From positions 1-8,581 of the forward strand of contig CANHFL010000025.1 in the NCBI GenBank assembly GCA_947459855.1: DNA of 8,581 nucleotides, read 5' to 3'. Made by a program: the position numbers and the translations under genes. The DNA is from Planctomycetaceae bacterium. Its GTDB lineage: Bacteria; Planctomycetota; Phycisphaerae; Phycisphaerales; SM1A02. The notes under the pieces were generated by a model, which saw only the letters and a program-made list of their open reading frames with translations, was not told the DNA's origin and did not search any database. Positions within the stretch are counted from its first letter, which is position 1; every line of letters starts with the position of its first letter. Positions 1-4,983 of this stretch are shown here, piece after piece.

Positions 1-20
1 AGGACGTCCGGGTCGGTCAT
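1..20 (-). CDS. Start of a gene running off the left edge, possibly an FAD-dependent oxidoreductase (partial)
   Basis: Only the first six codons and two bases of the seventh are inside the window; they read Met-Thr-Asp-Pro-Asp-Val and then a Leu (CTN) codon. The start is supported by a four-base ATGA overlap with the stop of the upstream methyltransferase gene, the usual sign of translational coupling in one operon. Nothing in six codons identifies the product. An N-terminus of this form followed by hydrophobic residues would suit an FAD/NAD-binding beta strand. Methyltransferases of the neighbouring type are often encoded next to a geranylgeranyl-reductase-like FAD oxidoreductase and a type III polyketide synthase. 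That product guess rests on context only and is weak. Confidence 0.5.
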
Positions 21-721
21 GCATCCCCCCACGTCAGCACCCAGCGCTCGGGCCACGCGCGGCGCACGCGCGCATCGGCGATGCCGGCCTCGCGGGCCAT
101 CGCGAGCGCCTCGTCCGGCGCCCATGCCGCGCGCACGCTGGCAAGCGCGTCGAAGTGCACGACCGGCGAGCGGGAGAGTGCGCGGGAGGCGATCCATGCG
201 AGTGCGTGGCCCGCCCGTGTGCGGTCCAGGTCCACGAGCACGCCGCTCGGCGCGGCGGCCCGCATCACGCGCAGGGCACGCACGACGTCCGCACGATCCA
301 GGTGATGGAGGAAGAGCGAGCACGTCACCAGGTCATGGCCACCCGGCAGGTCGCCGGCCAGCACGTCCGCACGTTCCGTCCGGAGCACGACCCCGGCAGC
401 CTGCGCCGCACGCGCGGACTCGGCAAGCGCGAAGGCGCTGATGTCGCATGCGCACCATTCGACGGCCACGCCCGCCACCCGGGCCCGCGCAGCCAGCCGC
501 ACCACCGCGTCCCCCGCGCCGCACGCCACGTCCAGCACCCGCGCGGCACGACCGCCGCGCGCGCACCGCATCGCCACGCACTGCACCGAAGGCCACGCCA
601 GCCGGTCCGCCCGCGCCACGCGGTTCAGGCGCGCCAGGCCGGCGAGCGCGAGGCGATGATCCGCCGCGGGAAGCGCCGGATCGTCCATCAATTCTGAAAC
701 TCGGTGACGCTTCAAGCGCAT
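17..721 (-). CDS. Class I SAM-dependent methyltransferase (type III PKS-cluster-like)
   Basis: A 234-residue protein with a Rossmann-type methyltransferase fold. The SAM-binding motif I is VLDVACGAGD (residues 62-71), the acidic residue ending strand 2 is Asp93 in ACDIS, and a motif IV-like stretch LVTCSLFLHHLD lies at 131-142. The N-terminal segment ELMDDPAL...HRLALAGLARLNR (10-34) and the C-terminal SRSPVVHFDALASVRAAW (183-200) resemble methyltransferases encoded beside type III polyketide synthases and FAD oxidoreductases, where they probably methylate an aromatic product. That family assignment is from memory. The ATG at 721 is chosen because the ELMDDP segment seems conserved; ATG at 688 (Met12) is an alternative, and neither has a clear Shine-Dalgarno site. 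The open frame continues upstream through the hairpin repeats, but that part is not credible protein. The stop overlaps the next gene's start (ATGA). The substrate is unknown, and the protein is likely cytoplasmic. Confidence 0.85.
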   Translation of the reverse strand: MRLKRHRVSELMDDPALPAADHRLALAGLARLNRVARADRLAWPSVQCVAMRCARGGRAARVLDVACGAGDAVVRLAARARVAGVAVEWCACDISAFALAESARAAQAAGVVLRTERADVLAGDLPGGHDLVTCSLFLHHLDRADVVRALRVMRAAAPSGVLVDLDRTRAGHALAWIASRALSRSPVVHFDALASVRAAWAPDEALAMAREAGIADARVRRAWPERWVLTWGDA

Positions 722-823
722 GGTGGTGCCGGTGCCGCGCGGCCAGGCGCACGAATGCTCCCATGGATTCGCGCACGGCGCACATTGGATGCGATGCCCA
801 CGGGACACCGATGCCGCGACGGC

Positions 824-949
824 GGGATTTGCGCTGCCGCGAAGCGGCAGCCACACCAAGCACCCCTGGCAGGATTTGTGCTGCCGCGCAGCGCCAGCCA
901 CACCAAGCGCCCCTGGCAGGATTTGTGCTGCCGCGAAGCGGCAGCCACA
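824..949. repeat. 47-bp tandem repeat, about 2.7 copies, each with a hairpin
   Basis: The units start at 824, 871 and 918, giving a period of exactly 47 bp; the third copy is cut after 32 bases. Each unit contains a palindrome: CTGCCGC-GAA-GCGGCAG at 834-850 and 928-944, both perfect. In the middle copy (881-897) the loop is GCA and there is one C/C mismatch. In the third copy the stem extends outward (TTTGTG at 922-927 with CACAAA at 946-951) around one unpaired C, for 13 pairs in total. Because 47 is not a multiple of three and the unit is palindromic, a coding role is unlikely. It resembles REP-type extragenic palindromes. Confidence 0.85.
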
Positions 950-961
950 AAACCGCGCGGA

Positions 962-979
962 CCGGCGCGCCAGCGCCGG
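962..979. repeat. Hairpin, 7-bp perfect stem
   Basis: CCGGCGC at 962-968 pairs with GCGCCGG at 973-979 around the loop GCCA. It lies directly downstream of the 47-bp repeat cluster and is part of the same run of palindromes. No T-tract follows on either strand, so it is not an obvious terminator. In sequence this GC-rich a 7-bp palindrome alone could be chance. Confidence 0.45.
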
Positions 980-989
980 GACGCAGGGA

Positions 990-1006
990 CGCGGCCGCAG
1001 GCCGCG
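990..1006. repeat. Hairpin, 7-bp stem with GCA loop
   Basis: CGCGGCC at 990-996 pairs with GGCCGCG at 1000-1006 around the three-base loop GCA. The architecture (7-bp stem, three-base purine-rich loop) matches the hairpins of the adjacent 47-bp repeat, and the GCA loop is the same as in the middle copy. It may therefore be a diverged relative, or only GC-rich sequence. Confidence 0.45.
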
Positions 1007-1029
1007 GCCCGCAGCCCGACCCGGAACGA

Positions 1030-1060
1030 CGAAACGGAAGGCGCTTCGCCTTCCGTTTCG
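1030..1060 (-). terminator. Strong hairpin 3' of the tRNA genes, probable terminator
   Basis: A perfect 14-bp stem (1030-1043 with 1047-1060; arm CGAAACGGAAGGCG) closes on a three-base loop. It begins 10 bases beyond the 3' end of tRNA-Pro on the minus strand. Read in that direction the descending arm is CGCCTTCCGTTTCG, followed by TCGTTCC, which is moderately T-rich but not a true T-run. Its position suggests it ends the tRNA-Ser/tRNA-Pro transcript, helps set the precursor 3' end, or shields the methyltransferase gene from read-through. Confidence 0.6.
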
Positions 1061-1070
1061 GAGTGAGGAG

Positions 1071-1144
1071 TCGGGCTGGCGGGATTTGAACCCACGACCT
1101 TTTGACCCCCAGTCAAACGCGCTACCAAACTGCGCTACAGCCCG
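1071..1144 (-). tRNA. tRNA-Pro, anticodon GGG
   Basis: A full cloverleaf of 74 nt is readable on the minus strand. The acceptor stem is CGGGCTG/CAGCCCG (1138-1144 with 1072-1078), beginning with C1 as is usual for proline tRNA, and the discriminator is A. The D arm is GCGC...GCGC. The anticodon stem TTTGA/TCAAA encloses the seven-base loop CTGGGGG, with anticodon GGG at 1108-1110. The T arm is GTGGG-TTCAAAT-CCCGC, with a G-G or wobble position at its base. The 3' CCA is not encoded and must be added by nucleotidyltransferase. The gene lies 52 bases downstream of tRNA-Ser, so the two are probably co-transcribed. Confidence 0.96.
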
Positions 1145-1196
1145 ATGTTGTTGCACCGACGCACCCGGAGTCTGACGCCTGCGGACAGGCCTTGAA

Positions 1197-1283
1197 CGGA
1201 CAGGGCGGGATTCGAACCCGCGATACGGTTACCCGTATACAGCATTTCCAATGCTGCTCCTTCAACCGCTCGGACACCTGTCC
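1197..1283 (-). tRNA. tRNA-Ser, anticodon GGA
   Basis: A class II tRNA of 87 nt on the minus strand. The acceptor stem is GGACAGG/CCTGTCC (1277-1283 with 1198-1204), with discriminator G as expected for serine. The anticodon stem CAGCA/TGCTG encloses loop TTGGAAA, with anticodon GGA at 1247-1249, reading UCC and UCU. The long variable arm, a stem ATACGG/CCGTAT with loop GTAA, is the hallmark of tRNA-Ser. The T arm is CGGG-TTCGAAT-CCCG. CCA is not encoded. It is the first gene of a two-tRNA unit with its own promoter. Confidence 0.97.
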
Positions 1284-1294
1284 AAGGAGGGCAA

Positions 1295-1323
1295 AGTGTA
1301 GCGGCAGCCCAAGGGGCCCACAA
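1295..1323 (-). promoter_or_regulatory. Promoter of the tRNA-Ser/tRNA-Pro unit
   Basis: On the minus strand TTGTGG (1318-1323) lies exactly 17 bases before TACACT (1295-1300), a sigma-70-like pair matching consensus at three and four of six positions. Transcription would start about six or seven bases on, near 1288, a few bases before the mature tRNA-Ser 5' end at 1283. Spacing and position are good; hexamer quality is moderate. Confidence 0.5.
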
Positions 1324-1373
1324 CCGCTCGAGCGGCTCGGCGCACGTCCGGATAGTTCCCCCGCCTGCACCTC

Positions 1374-1379
1374 TACGAT
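1374..1379 (+). promoter_or_regulatory. Candidate -10 box of truB
   Basis: TACGAT lies nine bases before the GTG start of truB, with no recognisable -35 box and no Shine-Dalgarno sequence in between. Transcription from this box would leave a leader of only about two or three bases. It fits the TAnnnT-near-start pattern seen at accA, proC and the last gene, though with a slightly longer gap. Confidence 0.4.
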
Positions 1380-1388
1380 GCCGTTCAC

Positions 1389-2159
1389 GTGCAGGGCAAC
1401 GACCGCCAACCTCCCCCGCCGCCCGAGTCGGCCGCGCCATGCGCCGCCGCTCCCGAGCCCCTCTCCGGCATCCTGGCGATCGACAAGCCGCTGGGGATCA
1501 GCAGCATGACCGCGGTCAGCATCGTGCGCCGCCGCGCGGGCGGAACGCGCACGGGCCACGCCGGCACCCTCGACCCGCTCGCGACGGGCGTGCTGGTGAT
1601 GGCGCTGGGCAAGTGCACGCGGCAGATCGACGCGCTGATGGCCACCGAGAAGCGCTACGACACGACGATCGACCTCACGGCGTTCACCACCACCGACGAC
1701 GTGCAGGGCGAGCGCACCGAGGTGCCGCTGGCCGACGGTCGCGCGGCGCCCACGCGCGCAGAAATCGAACGCCTGCTGGCCGAGCGCTTCACCGGCACGG
1801 TGATGCAGCGTCCGCCCGCGTTCAGCGCGATGAAGGTCGGTGGTCGGCGCGCCTACGCGCTGGCGCGCGCGGGGCAGGCGCCGGAGCTGGCGCCGCGGCC
1901 GGTGACGATCCACTCGGTGCATGTCACGGCGTACGAGTGGCCCGTGCTCTCGCTCTCGATGCACTGCGGCAAGGGCACCTACGTGCGCAGCCTGGCGCGC
2001 GAGCTGGGCATGGCGCTGGGCACCGGCGGGCACTGCACGATGATCCGGCGCACCGCGGTGGGCGACTTCACGCTGGACCGCGCGGTGCCGCTGGACGCGG
2101 TGCCGCAGCCGATCACCCGGGAGTGGCTGGCGGCTCGGTCGGGTCCGACGACGGCGTGA
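1389..2159 (+). CDS. truB: tRNA pseudouridine(55) synthase TruB
   Basis: TruB isomerises uridine 55 in the T loop of elongator tRNAs to pseudouridine, in the cytoplasm. Seen in the sequence: the N-terminal GILAIDKPLGISS (27-39), the catalytic motif GHAGTLDPLATG (56-67) with Asp62 as the predicted nucleophile, KRY with the conserved Tyr90, the RPPAFSAMKVGGRRAY segment (141-156), and HCGKGTYVRSLARELG (192-207). At 256 residues it is shorter than the E. coli enzyme (about 314) and ends soon after the catalytic domain, so a C-terminal PUA-type domain is apparently missing. The first 25 residues are Pro/Ala-rich and look disordered. GTG at 1389 is the only plausible start: a stop lies upstream in frame at 1353, and the next ATG would remove the core motif. 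The 3' end overlaps lspA on the opposite strand by 47 bp. Confidence 0.96.
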   Translation: MQGNDRQPPPPPESAAPCAAAPEPLSGILAIDKPLGISSMTAVSIVRRRAGGTRTGHAGTLDPLATGVLVMALGKCTRQIDALMATEKRYDTTIDLTAFTTTDDVQGERTEVPLADGRAAPTRAEIERLLAERFTGTVMQRPPAFSAMKVGGRRAYALARAGQAPELAPRPVTIHSVHVTAYEWPVLSLSMHCGKGTYVRSLARELGMALGTGGHCTMIRRTAVGDFTLDRAVPLDAVPQPITREWLAARSGPTTA

Positions 2160-2787
2160 CGGCGGCCGCCTGCGCCTTCGCCGCGCGGCGCTCGTTCATG
2201 TGGATCGCCAGCATCAGCAGGCACATGCCCACGATCAGCTCGACGTCCGCGGCGTTGAAGACCCACGGGAACCACTCGTTGCCGCCGCCCGGCCAGTGCA
2301 GGTTCCAGGGCAGCGTCCGGCGCGGGAACAGATGCATGAAGTCGCGCACCGCGCCCACGGTCAGGCGGTCCCACATGTTGCCGATGCCGCCGGCCAGCAC
2401 CAGCGCGATGCCCAGGTGCGAGACCCAGCTGCGCGCCGACGTGTAGCGGCCGAAGATGACGAGCGCCGTCAGCACGGCGACGACGGTGAACACGACGAAC
2501 ACCGCGCCGCGTCCCTGCCCGATGCCGAAGACGGCGCCGTGGTTCAGCACCAGGTGGAAGTCCAGCAGGTCGCCCGGGATCGCCGGTACGCCGGCGTGCC
2601 ACGGCAGGCGGTACTCGGGATGGCCCGCGATCTGCTCGTACTGCAGCACCATCGGCTCGCCGGCCACGGTGCGGAACGCCCAGTCCTTGGTCCACAGGTC
2701 CAGCGACAGCGCCGCGGCGAACGCCAGCAGGAGCAGCGTCCATGCGCGCGGCGAGCGCCAGGCGGGCAGGAACGTCGGCTGCGTCAT
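2113..2787 (-). CDS. lspA: Lipoprotein signal peptidase (signal peptidase II)
   Basis: LspA is an inner-membrane aspartyl protease that removes the signal peptide of prolipoproteins after the lipobox cysteine has been diacylglycerylated. The 224-residue protein has four predicted membrane segments (about 15-33, 95-113, 120-137 and 182-198). Family motifs are LDLWTKDWA (29-37), FHLVLNHGAVFGIGQGR (77-93), GNMWDRLTVGAVRDF (136-150) and FNAADVEL (177-184). By analogy with characterised enzymes the catalytic pair is Asp149 and Asp181. A long loop rich in Trp and Gly (155-175) separates them, and the tail after 200 is Ala/Pro-rich and hydrophilic. ATG at 2787 is preferred over upstream in-frame starts that lie inside the preceding gene. 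It starts 14 bases after the DksA-like gene's stop without a clear Shine-Dalgarno site, so translation is probably coupled. Its end is antisense to the truB end. Confidence 0.95.
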   Translation of the reverse strand: MTQPTFLPAWRSPRAWTLLLLAFAAALSLDLWTKDWAFRTVAGEPMVLQYEQIAGHPEYRLPWHAGVPAIPGDLLDFHLVLNHGAVFGIGQGRGAVFVVFTVVAVLTALVIFGRYTSARSWVSHLGIALVLAGGIGNMWDRLTVGAVRDFMHLFPRRTLPWNLHWPGGGNEWFPWVFNAADVELIVGMCLLMLAIHMNERRAAKAQAAAVTPSSDPTEPPATPG

Positions 2788-2801
2788 GGGAGGGTGCGGC
2801 C

Positions 2802-3842
2802 TCAGCGGCCGCCGGACTTCTCGATCTGGCGTGCGGCCTCGACCGTGTACTTGGCCCACGGCTTGGCATCCAGGCGCGCCTTCGGGATGGGCTTGCCCGT
2901 CAACTGGCAGACGCCGTAGGTCTTCTTCATGGTGCGCTCGAGCGCGTCGTCGATCTCGCGCAGCAGCTCGCGCTCGCTCTCGGCCATGCCGATCGCCAGG
3001 TCCTGGTCGAACGTGTCGGTGCCGATGTCGGCCATGTGCAGCGGCATGTTCGAGAGGTTGCCGCCGGAGGAGCGCAGGGCGTCCTCCTCGAGGCCGGTGA
3101 CGCGCGCGATGAGCTCGGTGCGCGCCTGGAAGAGGATCGCCTTGTACTCGTTGAGTTCCTTGGTGGTCAGGCGCGTCTTGATGGCGGCGATCTGCGCGTC
3201 GGTCGGGCCCTCGTCGCGCGGCTTCTCGGCGACCTTGGCGACCTTCTTCTTCGGCTTCACGGCGCCGCCGGGGATCACGCGGACGCGGCGGCCGTTGACG
3301 ACCACGTAGCCGTTGGCATCGGGCTTCATCGCGGCAGCGACGTGCGCCACCGAGCGGATGGTCGAGAAGTCGATCTTCTTCTGGTGCTTGGACGCGGCGC
3401 GCTCGGCGGCCAGCTGCTGCTGGCGCATGGCCTCGAGGGCCTCCTTGCGCGGGTCGCGGATGGACGGCGGCGGCGCGCCCTTGCCGGGCTTCTTCTTCGG
3501 CGGCGGGGCCTCGTTCGAGGCGCGCCAGACCTGCTTGGGGGCGACGGCCGGGATGACTTCCTTGGGGCCCGAGTTCACGGGGCGCGGCATCACGACGGGC
3601 GCGGCGGGCGCCGGCTTGGCGGCGGGCTTGGGCGCGGGCTTCGCGACGACCTTGGCCACCGGCTTCGGGGCGACCTTGGCCACGGGCTTGGGAGCGACCT
3701 TCGCGGCGGGCTTGGCGGCCACCTTGGGCGCGGGCTTGACGGGCTTCGCGGGCGCCTTGGCCTGCGGCTTGGCCACGGGCTTGGCGGGCTTCGCCTTCGC
3801 GGCGGGCTTCTTCTCTGCGGCCTTCTTATTGGACTTTGCCAT
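2802..3842 (-). CDS. TraR/DksA-family protein with degenerate zinc ribbon and Lys/Ala/Pro-rich N-terminal tail
   Basis: 346 residues, against about 150 for E. coli DksA. Residues 1-100 are a Lys/Ala/Pro-rich tail with an eight-residue repeat (AKVAPKPV type, clearest at about 34-73), like histone H1 C-termini. Residues 130-200 hold a helix and a short GYVVVNGRRVRVI segment. The TraR/DksA region is about 215-340: a helical hairpin with ADIGTDTFDQDL (271-282) near the tip, then the ribbon remnant. Family members bind the RNA polymerase secondary channel through that hairpin. Where the family has C-x2-C-x17-C-x2-C, this protein has Cys312, Thr315, Thr333 and Ala336, so zinc binding is unlikely. 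The RLDAKPWA segment typical of the family is kept. ATG at 3842 has an AAGGGG site eight bases upstream and is preferred to GTG at 3851. It has its own promoter and is followed by lspA after 14 bases. The role in ppGpp response or chromatin is inferred only. Confidence 0.9.
   Translation of the reverse strand: MAKSNKKAAEKKPAAKAKPAKPVAKPQAKAPAKPVKPAPKVAAKPAAKVAPKPVAKVAPKPVAKVVAKPAPKPAAKPAPAAPVVMPRPVNSGPKEVIPAVAPKQVWRASNEAPPPKKKPGKGAPPPSIRDPRKEALEAMRQQQLAAERAASKHQKKIDFSTIRSVAHVAAAMKPDANGYVVVNGRRVRVIPGGAVKPKKKVAKVAEKPRDEGPTDAQIAAIKTRLTTKELNEYKAILFQARTELIARVTGLEEDALRSSGGNLSNMPLHMADIGTDTFDQDLAIGMAESERELLREIDDALERTMKKTYGVCQLTGKPIPKARLDAKPWAKYTVEAARQIEKSGGR
3648..3743 (-). repeat. Degenerate 24-bp coding repeat in the Lys/Ala/Pro tail
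   Basis: Four successive 24-bp units (3648-3671, 3672-3695, 3696-3719, 3720-3743) encode eight-residue blocks of the K-P-V-A-K-V-A-P type. The first two units are nearly identical at DNA level; the others diverge. The pattern suggests expansion by slippage, and unit number may vary between strains. Confidence 0.75.
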
Positions 3843-3850
3843 CCAAGACA

Positions 3851-3856
3851 CCCCTT
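3851..3856 (-). promoter_or_regulatory. Shine-Dalgarno-like site of the DksA-like gene
   Basis: AAGGGG on the minus strand sits eight bases before ATG at 3842. It decides for that ATG over the in-frame GTG at 3849-3851, which it touches. It is the only clear ribosome-binding site in the window, and it goes with the only gene that has a leader of ordinary length. Confidence 0.55.
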
Positions 3857-3911
3857 GCCATGCGGCGACGTGCGAGCGACTTGGGCGACGAAAGGCCCCA
3901 AATCACCGCAA

Positions 3912-3941
3912 ATCATAGCCGATTTTTGCAGGGTCCGTCAA
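3912..3941 (-). promoter_or_regulatory. Promoter of the DksA-like gene and lspA
   Basis: On the minus strand TTGACG (3936-3941) and TATGAT (3912-3917) each match the sigma-70 consensus at five of six positions, with an 18-base spacer containing an A-tract. The predicted start is near 3905, giving a leader of about 60 bases before ATG 3842. This is the best promoter in the window, and it separates the DksA-like gene and lspA from accA upstream. Confidence 0.8.
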
Positions 3942-3950
3942 ACGGGAAGG

Positions 3951-3975
3951 GTCCGCGCGGCGGGCGCCGACGGAC
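3951..3975 (-). terminator. Possible weak terminator after accA
   Basis: Immediately after the accA stop, GTCCG and CGGAC (3971-3975 and 3951-3955) can pair, enclosing an inner CGGC/GCCG stem. The sequence that follows on the minus strand, CCCTTCCCGTTT, is only partly T-rich and runs into the next promoter's -35 box. It may be an attenuating hairpin or just GC-rich sequence. Confidence 0.3.
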
Positions 3976-3976
3976 G

Positions 3977-4942
3977 TCAGTGCTTCACGCTGCCGATCGA
4001 GCGGAACTTCTCGAAGCGCTTGCGCACCAGCGTGTCCGGATCGATGCGGCCGAGCTCGCGCACCCAGTCGACGACGTAGTTCTGGATCCGCTCGGCCATC
4101 GCCTTGGGGTCGCGGTGCGCGCCGCCGGCGGGCTCGGGGATGACGTCGTCGATCAGGCCGTTCTTCAGGTTGTCCTTCGCGGTCAGCGCCAGCGCCTGCG
4201 CGGCCTGGTTGTTGGTGCGCTCGTTCGCTTCCTTCCAGAGGATGGCGGCGCAGCCCTCGGGGCTGATCACGCTGTACCAGCTGTTCTCGAGCATGGCGAC
4301 GCGGTCGCCGATGGCGATGCCCAGCGCGCCGCCCGAGCCGCCCTCGCCGATCACGATGCACACGATCGGCACGCGGATGCGGCTCATCTCGCGAAGGTTG
4401 ACGGCGATGCTCTCGGCCTGGCCGCGCTGCTCGGCACCGATGCCGGGGTACGCGCCGGGCGTGTCGACGAGCGTCACGATGGGAAGCCGGAACTTCTCCG
4501 CCATCTTCATCTTGAGGAGGGCCTTGCGGTAGCCCTCGGGGTGCGCGCAGCCGAAGTGGCAGGACAGGCGCTCCTTGGTGTCGCGGCCCTTCTGGTGGCC
4601 GACGACCAGGCACTTGACGCTGCCGATGCGCCCGAAGCCGGTGACGATCGCGGGGTCGTCGCCGTGGCGGCGGTCGCCGTGCAGTTCGCACCAGTCGCGG
4701 CAGATCATGTTGACGTAGTCCAGCGTCTGCGGGCGCTGCGGGTGGCGCGCCACGCGGACGGTCTGCCACGGGGTGAGGTTCGAATACACCTTCTGCAGCA
4801 GGCTGGCGCGGGTCGCCTCGAGCGTGGTGATCTCGTCGCGGATCGCGCCGGCGTCGGGTCGCGCCTCGAGGGCGTCGATCTGCCGCTCGATCTCGGCGAC
4901 GGGCTGCTCGAAGTCCAGGACCTGCAGGGTGCGGGTGGCCAT
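3977..4942 (-). CDS. accA: Acetyl-CoA carboxylase carboxyltransferase subunit alpha
   Basis: AccA pairs with AccD to transfer CO2 from carboxybiotin on AccB to acetyl-CoA, making malonyl-CoA, the first committed step of fatty-acid synthesis in the cytoplasm. The protein has 321 residues, the usual length. Motifs seen: LDFEQPVAEIERQIDALE at the N-terminus (9-26), ELHGDRRHGDDPAIVTGFGR (86-105), GHQKGRDTKER (115-125), HPEGYRKALLKMKMAEKF (134-151), VDTPGAYPGIGAEQRGQ (159-175), the glycine-rich IGEGGSGGALGIAIGD (198-213) that helps form the oxyanion hole, and ENSWYSVISPEGCAAILWK (219-237). ATG at 4942 is chosen because the family begins with this short leader to LDFE; the longer reading frame upstream overlaps proC. 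There is no Shine-Dalgarno site, but TACCAT lies seven bases before the ATG, suggesting a leaderless transcript. accD is not in this window. Confidence 0.97.
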   Translation of the reverse strand: MATRTLQVLDFEQPVAEIERQIDALEARPDAGAIRDEITTLEATRASLLQKVYSNLTPWQTVRVARHPQRPQTLDYVNMICRDWCELHGDRRHGDDPAIVTGFGRIGSVKCLVVGHQKGRDTKERLSCHFGCAHPEGYRKALLKMKMAEKFRLPIVTLVDTPGAYPGIGAEQRGQAESIAVNLREMSRIRVPIVCIVIGEGGSGGALGIAIGDRVAMLENSWYSVISPEGCAAILWKEANERTNNQAAQALALTAKDNLKNGLIDDVIPEPAGGAHRDPKAMAERIQNYVVDWVRELGRIDPDTLVRKRFEKFRSIGSVKH

Positions 4943-4949
4943 TGCGGGG

Positions 4950-4955
4950 ATGGTA
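4950..4955 (-). promoter_or_regulatory. -10 box of accA placed for a leaderless transcript
   Basis: TACCAT on the minus strand ends exactly seven bases before the accA ATG at 4942. With the normal distance from -10 box to start site, transcription would begin on or next to the ATG. No good -35 box is seen; the expected -35 zone overlaps the proC -10 box. Confidence 0.55.
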
Positions 4956-4977
4956 GCGCAGGTCCGCGGCGGCCTCG

Positions 4978-4983
4978 TACCTT
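4978..4983 (+). promoter_or_regulatory. -10 box of proC placed for a leaderless transcript
   Basis: TACCTT ends exactly seven bases before the proC ATG at 4991, mirroring the accA arrangement on the other strand. No Shine-Dalgarno sequence lies between. The expected -35 zone (about 4955-4960) touches the accA -10 box, so the two promoters may exclude each other. Confidence 0.5.

Larger units (their letters stand above)
722..1070. other. Gene-free, hairpin-rich intergenic stretch
   Basis: About 350 bases between the methyltransferase start and tRNA-Pro hold no convincing gene. Open frames cross it on both strands, but their predicted peptides simply translate the palindromic repeats in several frames. 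Bases 722-823 show nothing I recognise apart from presumably containing the methyltransferase promoter, for which no good hexamers are visible. From 824 on there is a 47-bp tandem repeat (824-949), then hairpins at 962-979, 990-1006 and 1030-1060. Confidence 0.8.

Noticed and set aside
821..831. An 11-base match between the first repeat unit (GGCGGGATTTG) and the T-arm end of tRNA-Pro, suggesting an attachment-site duplication
   Set aside because: The match is too short, does not extend either way, and no integrase or second boundary is present. Chance similarity in GC-rich sequence is enough.
824..949. The 47-bp repeat as a CRISPR array
   Set aside because: The whole 47-bp period is repeated with no unique spacers between copies, there are fewer than three copies, and no cas-like gene is nearby.
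722..1156. Coding frames through the repeat and tRNA region, including the N-terminal extension of the methyltransferase frame
   Set aside because: They run through tRNA-Pro and translate palindromes whose period is not a multiple of three. No protein motif is seen.
3857..3905. A possible riboswitch or attenuator in the DksA-like leader (TTGGG/CCCAA pairing)
   Set aside because: Only a five-pair stem with an 11-base loop, no match to a known riboswitch class, and no alternative terminator structure.
3951..3975. A strong terminator separating accA from the DksA-like gene
   Set aside because: A hairpin is possible, but the T-tract is poor. It is listed only as a weak candidate, and read-through from accA remains possible.
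2742..4079. A 445-codon plus-strand open frame opposite the DksA-like gene and lspA start
   Set aside because: Its protein is a low-complexity Gly/Leu/Arg/Asp mixture mirroring the Lys/Ala/Pro repeats on the other strand. The minus strand has clear family motifs, a promoter and a ribosome-binding site.
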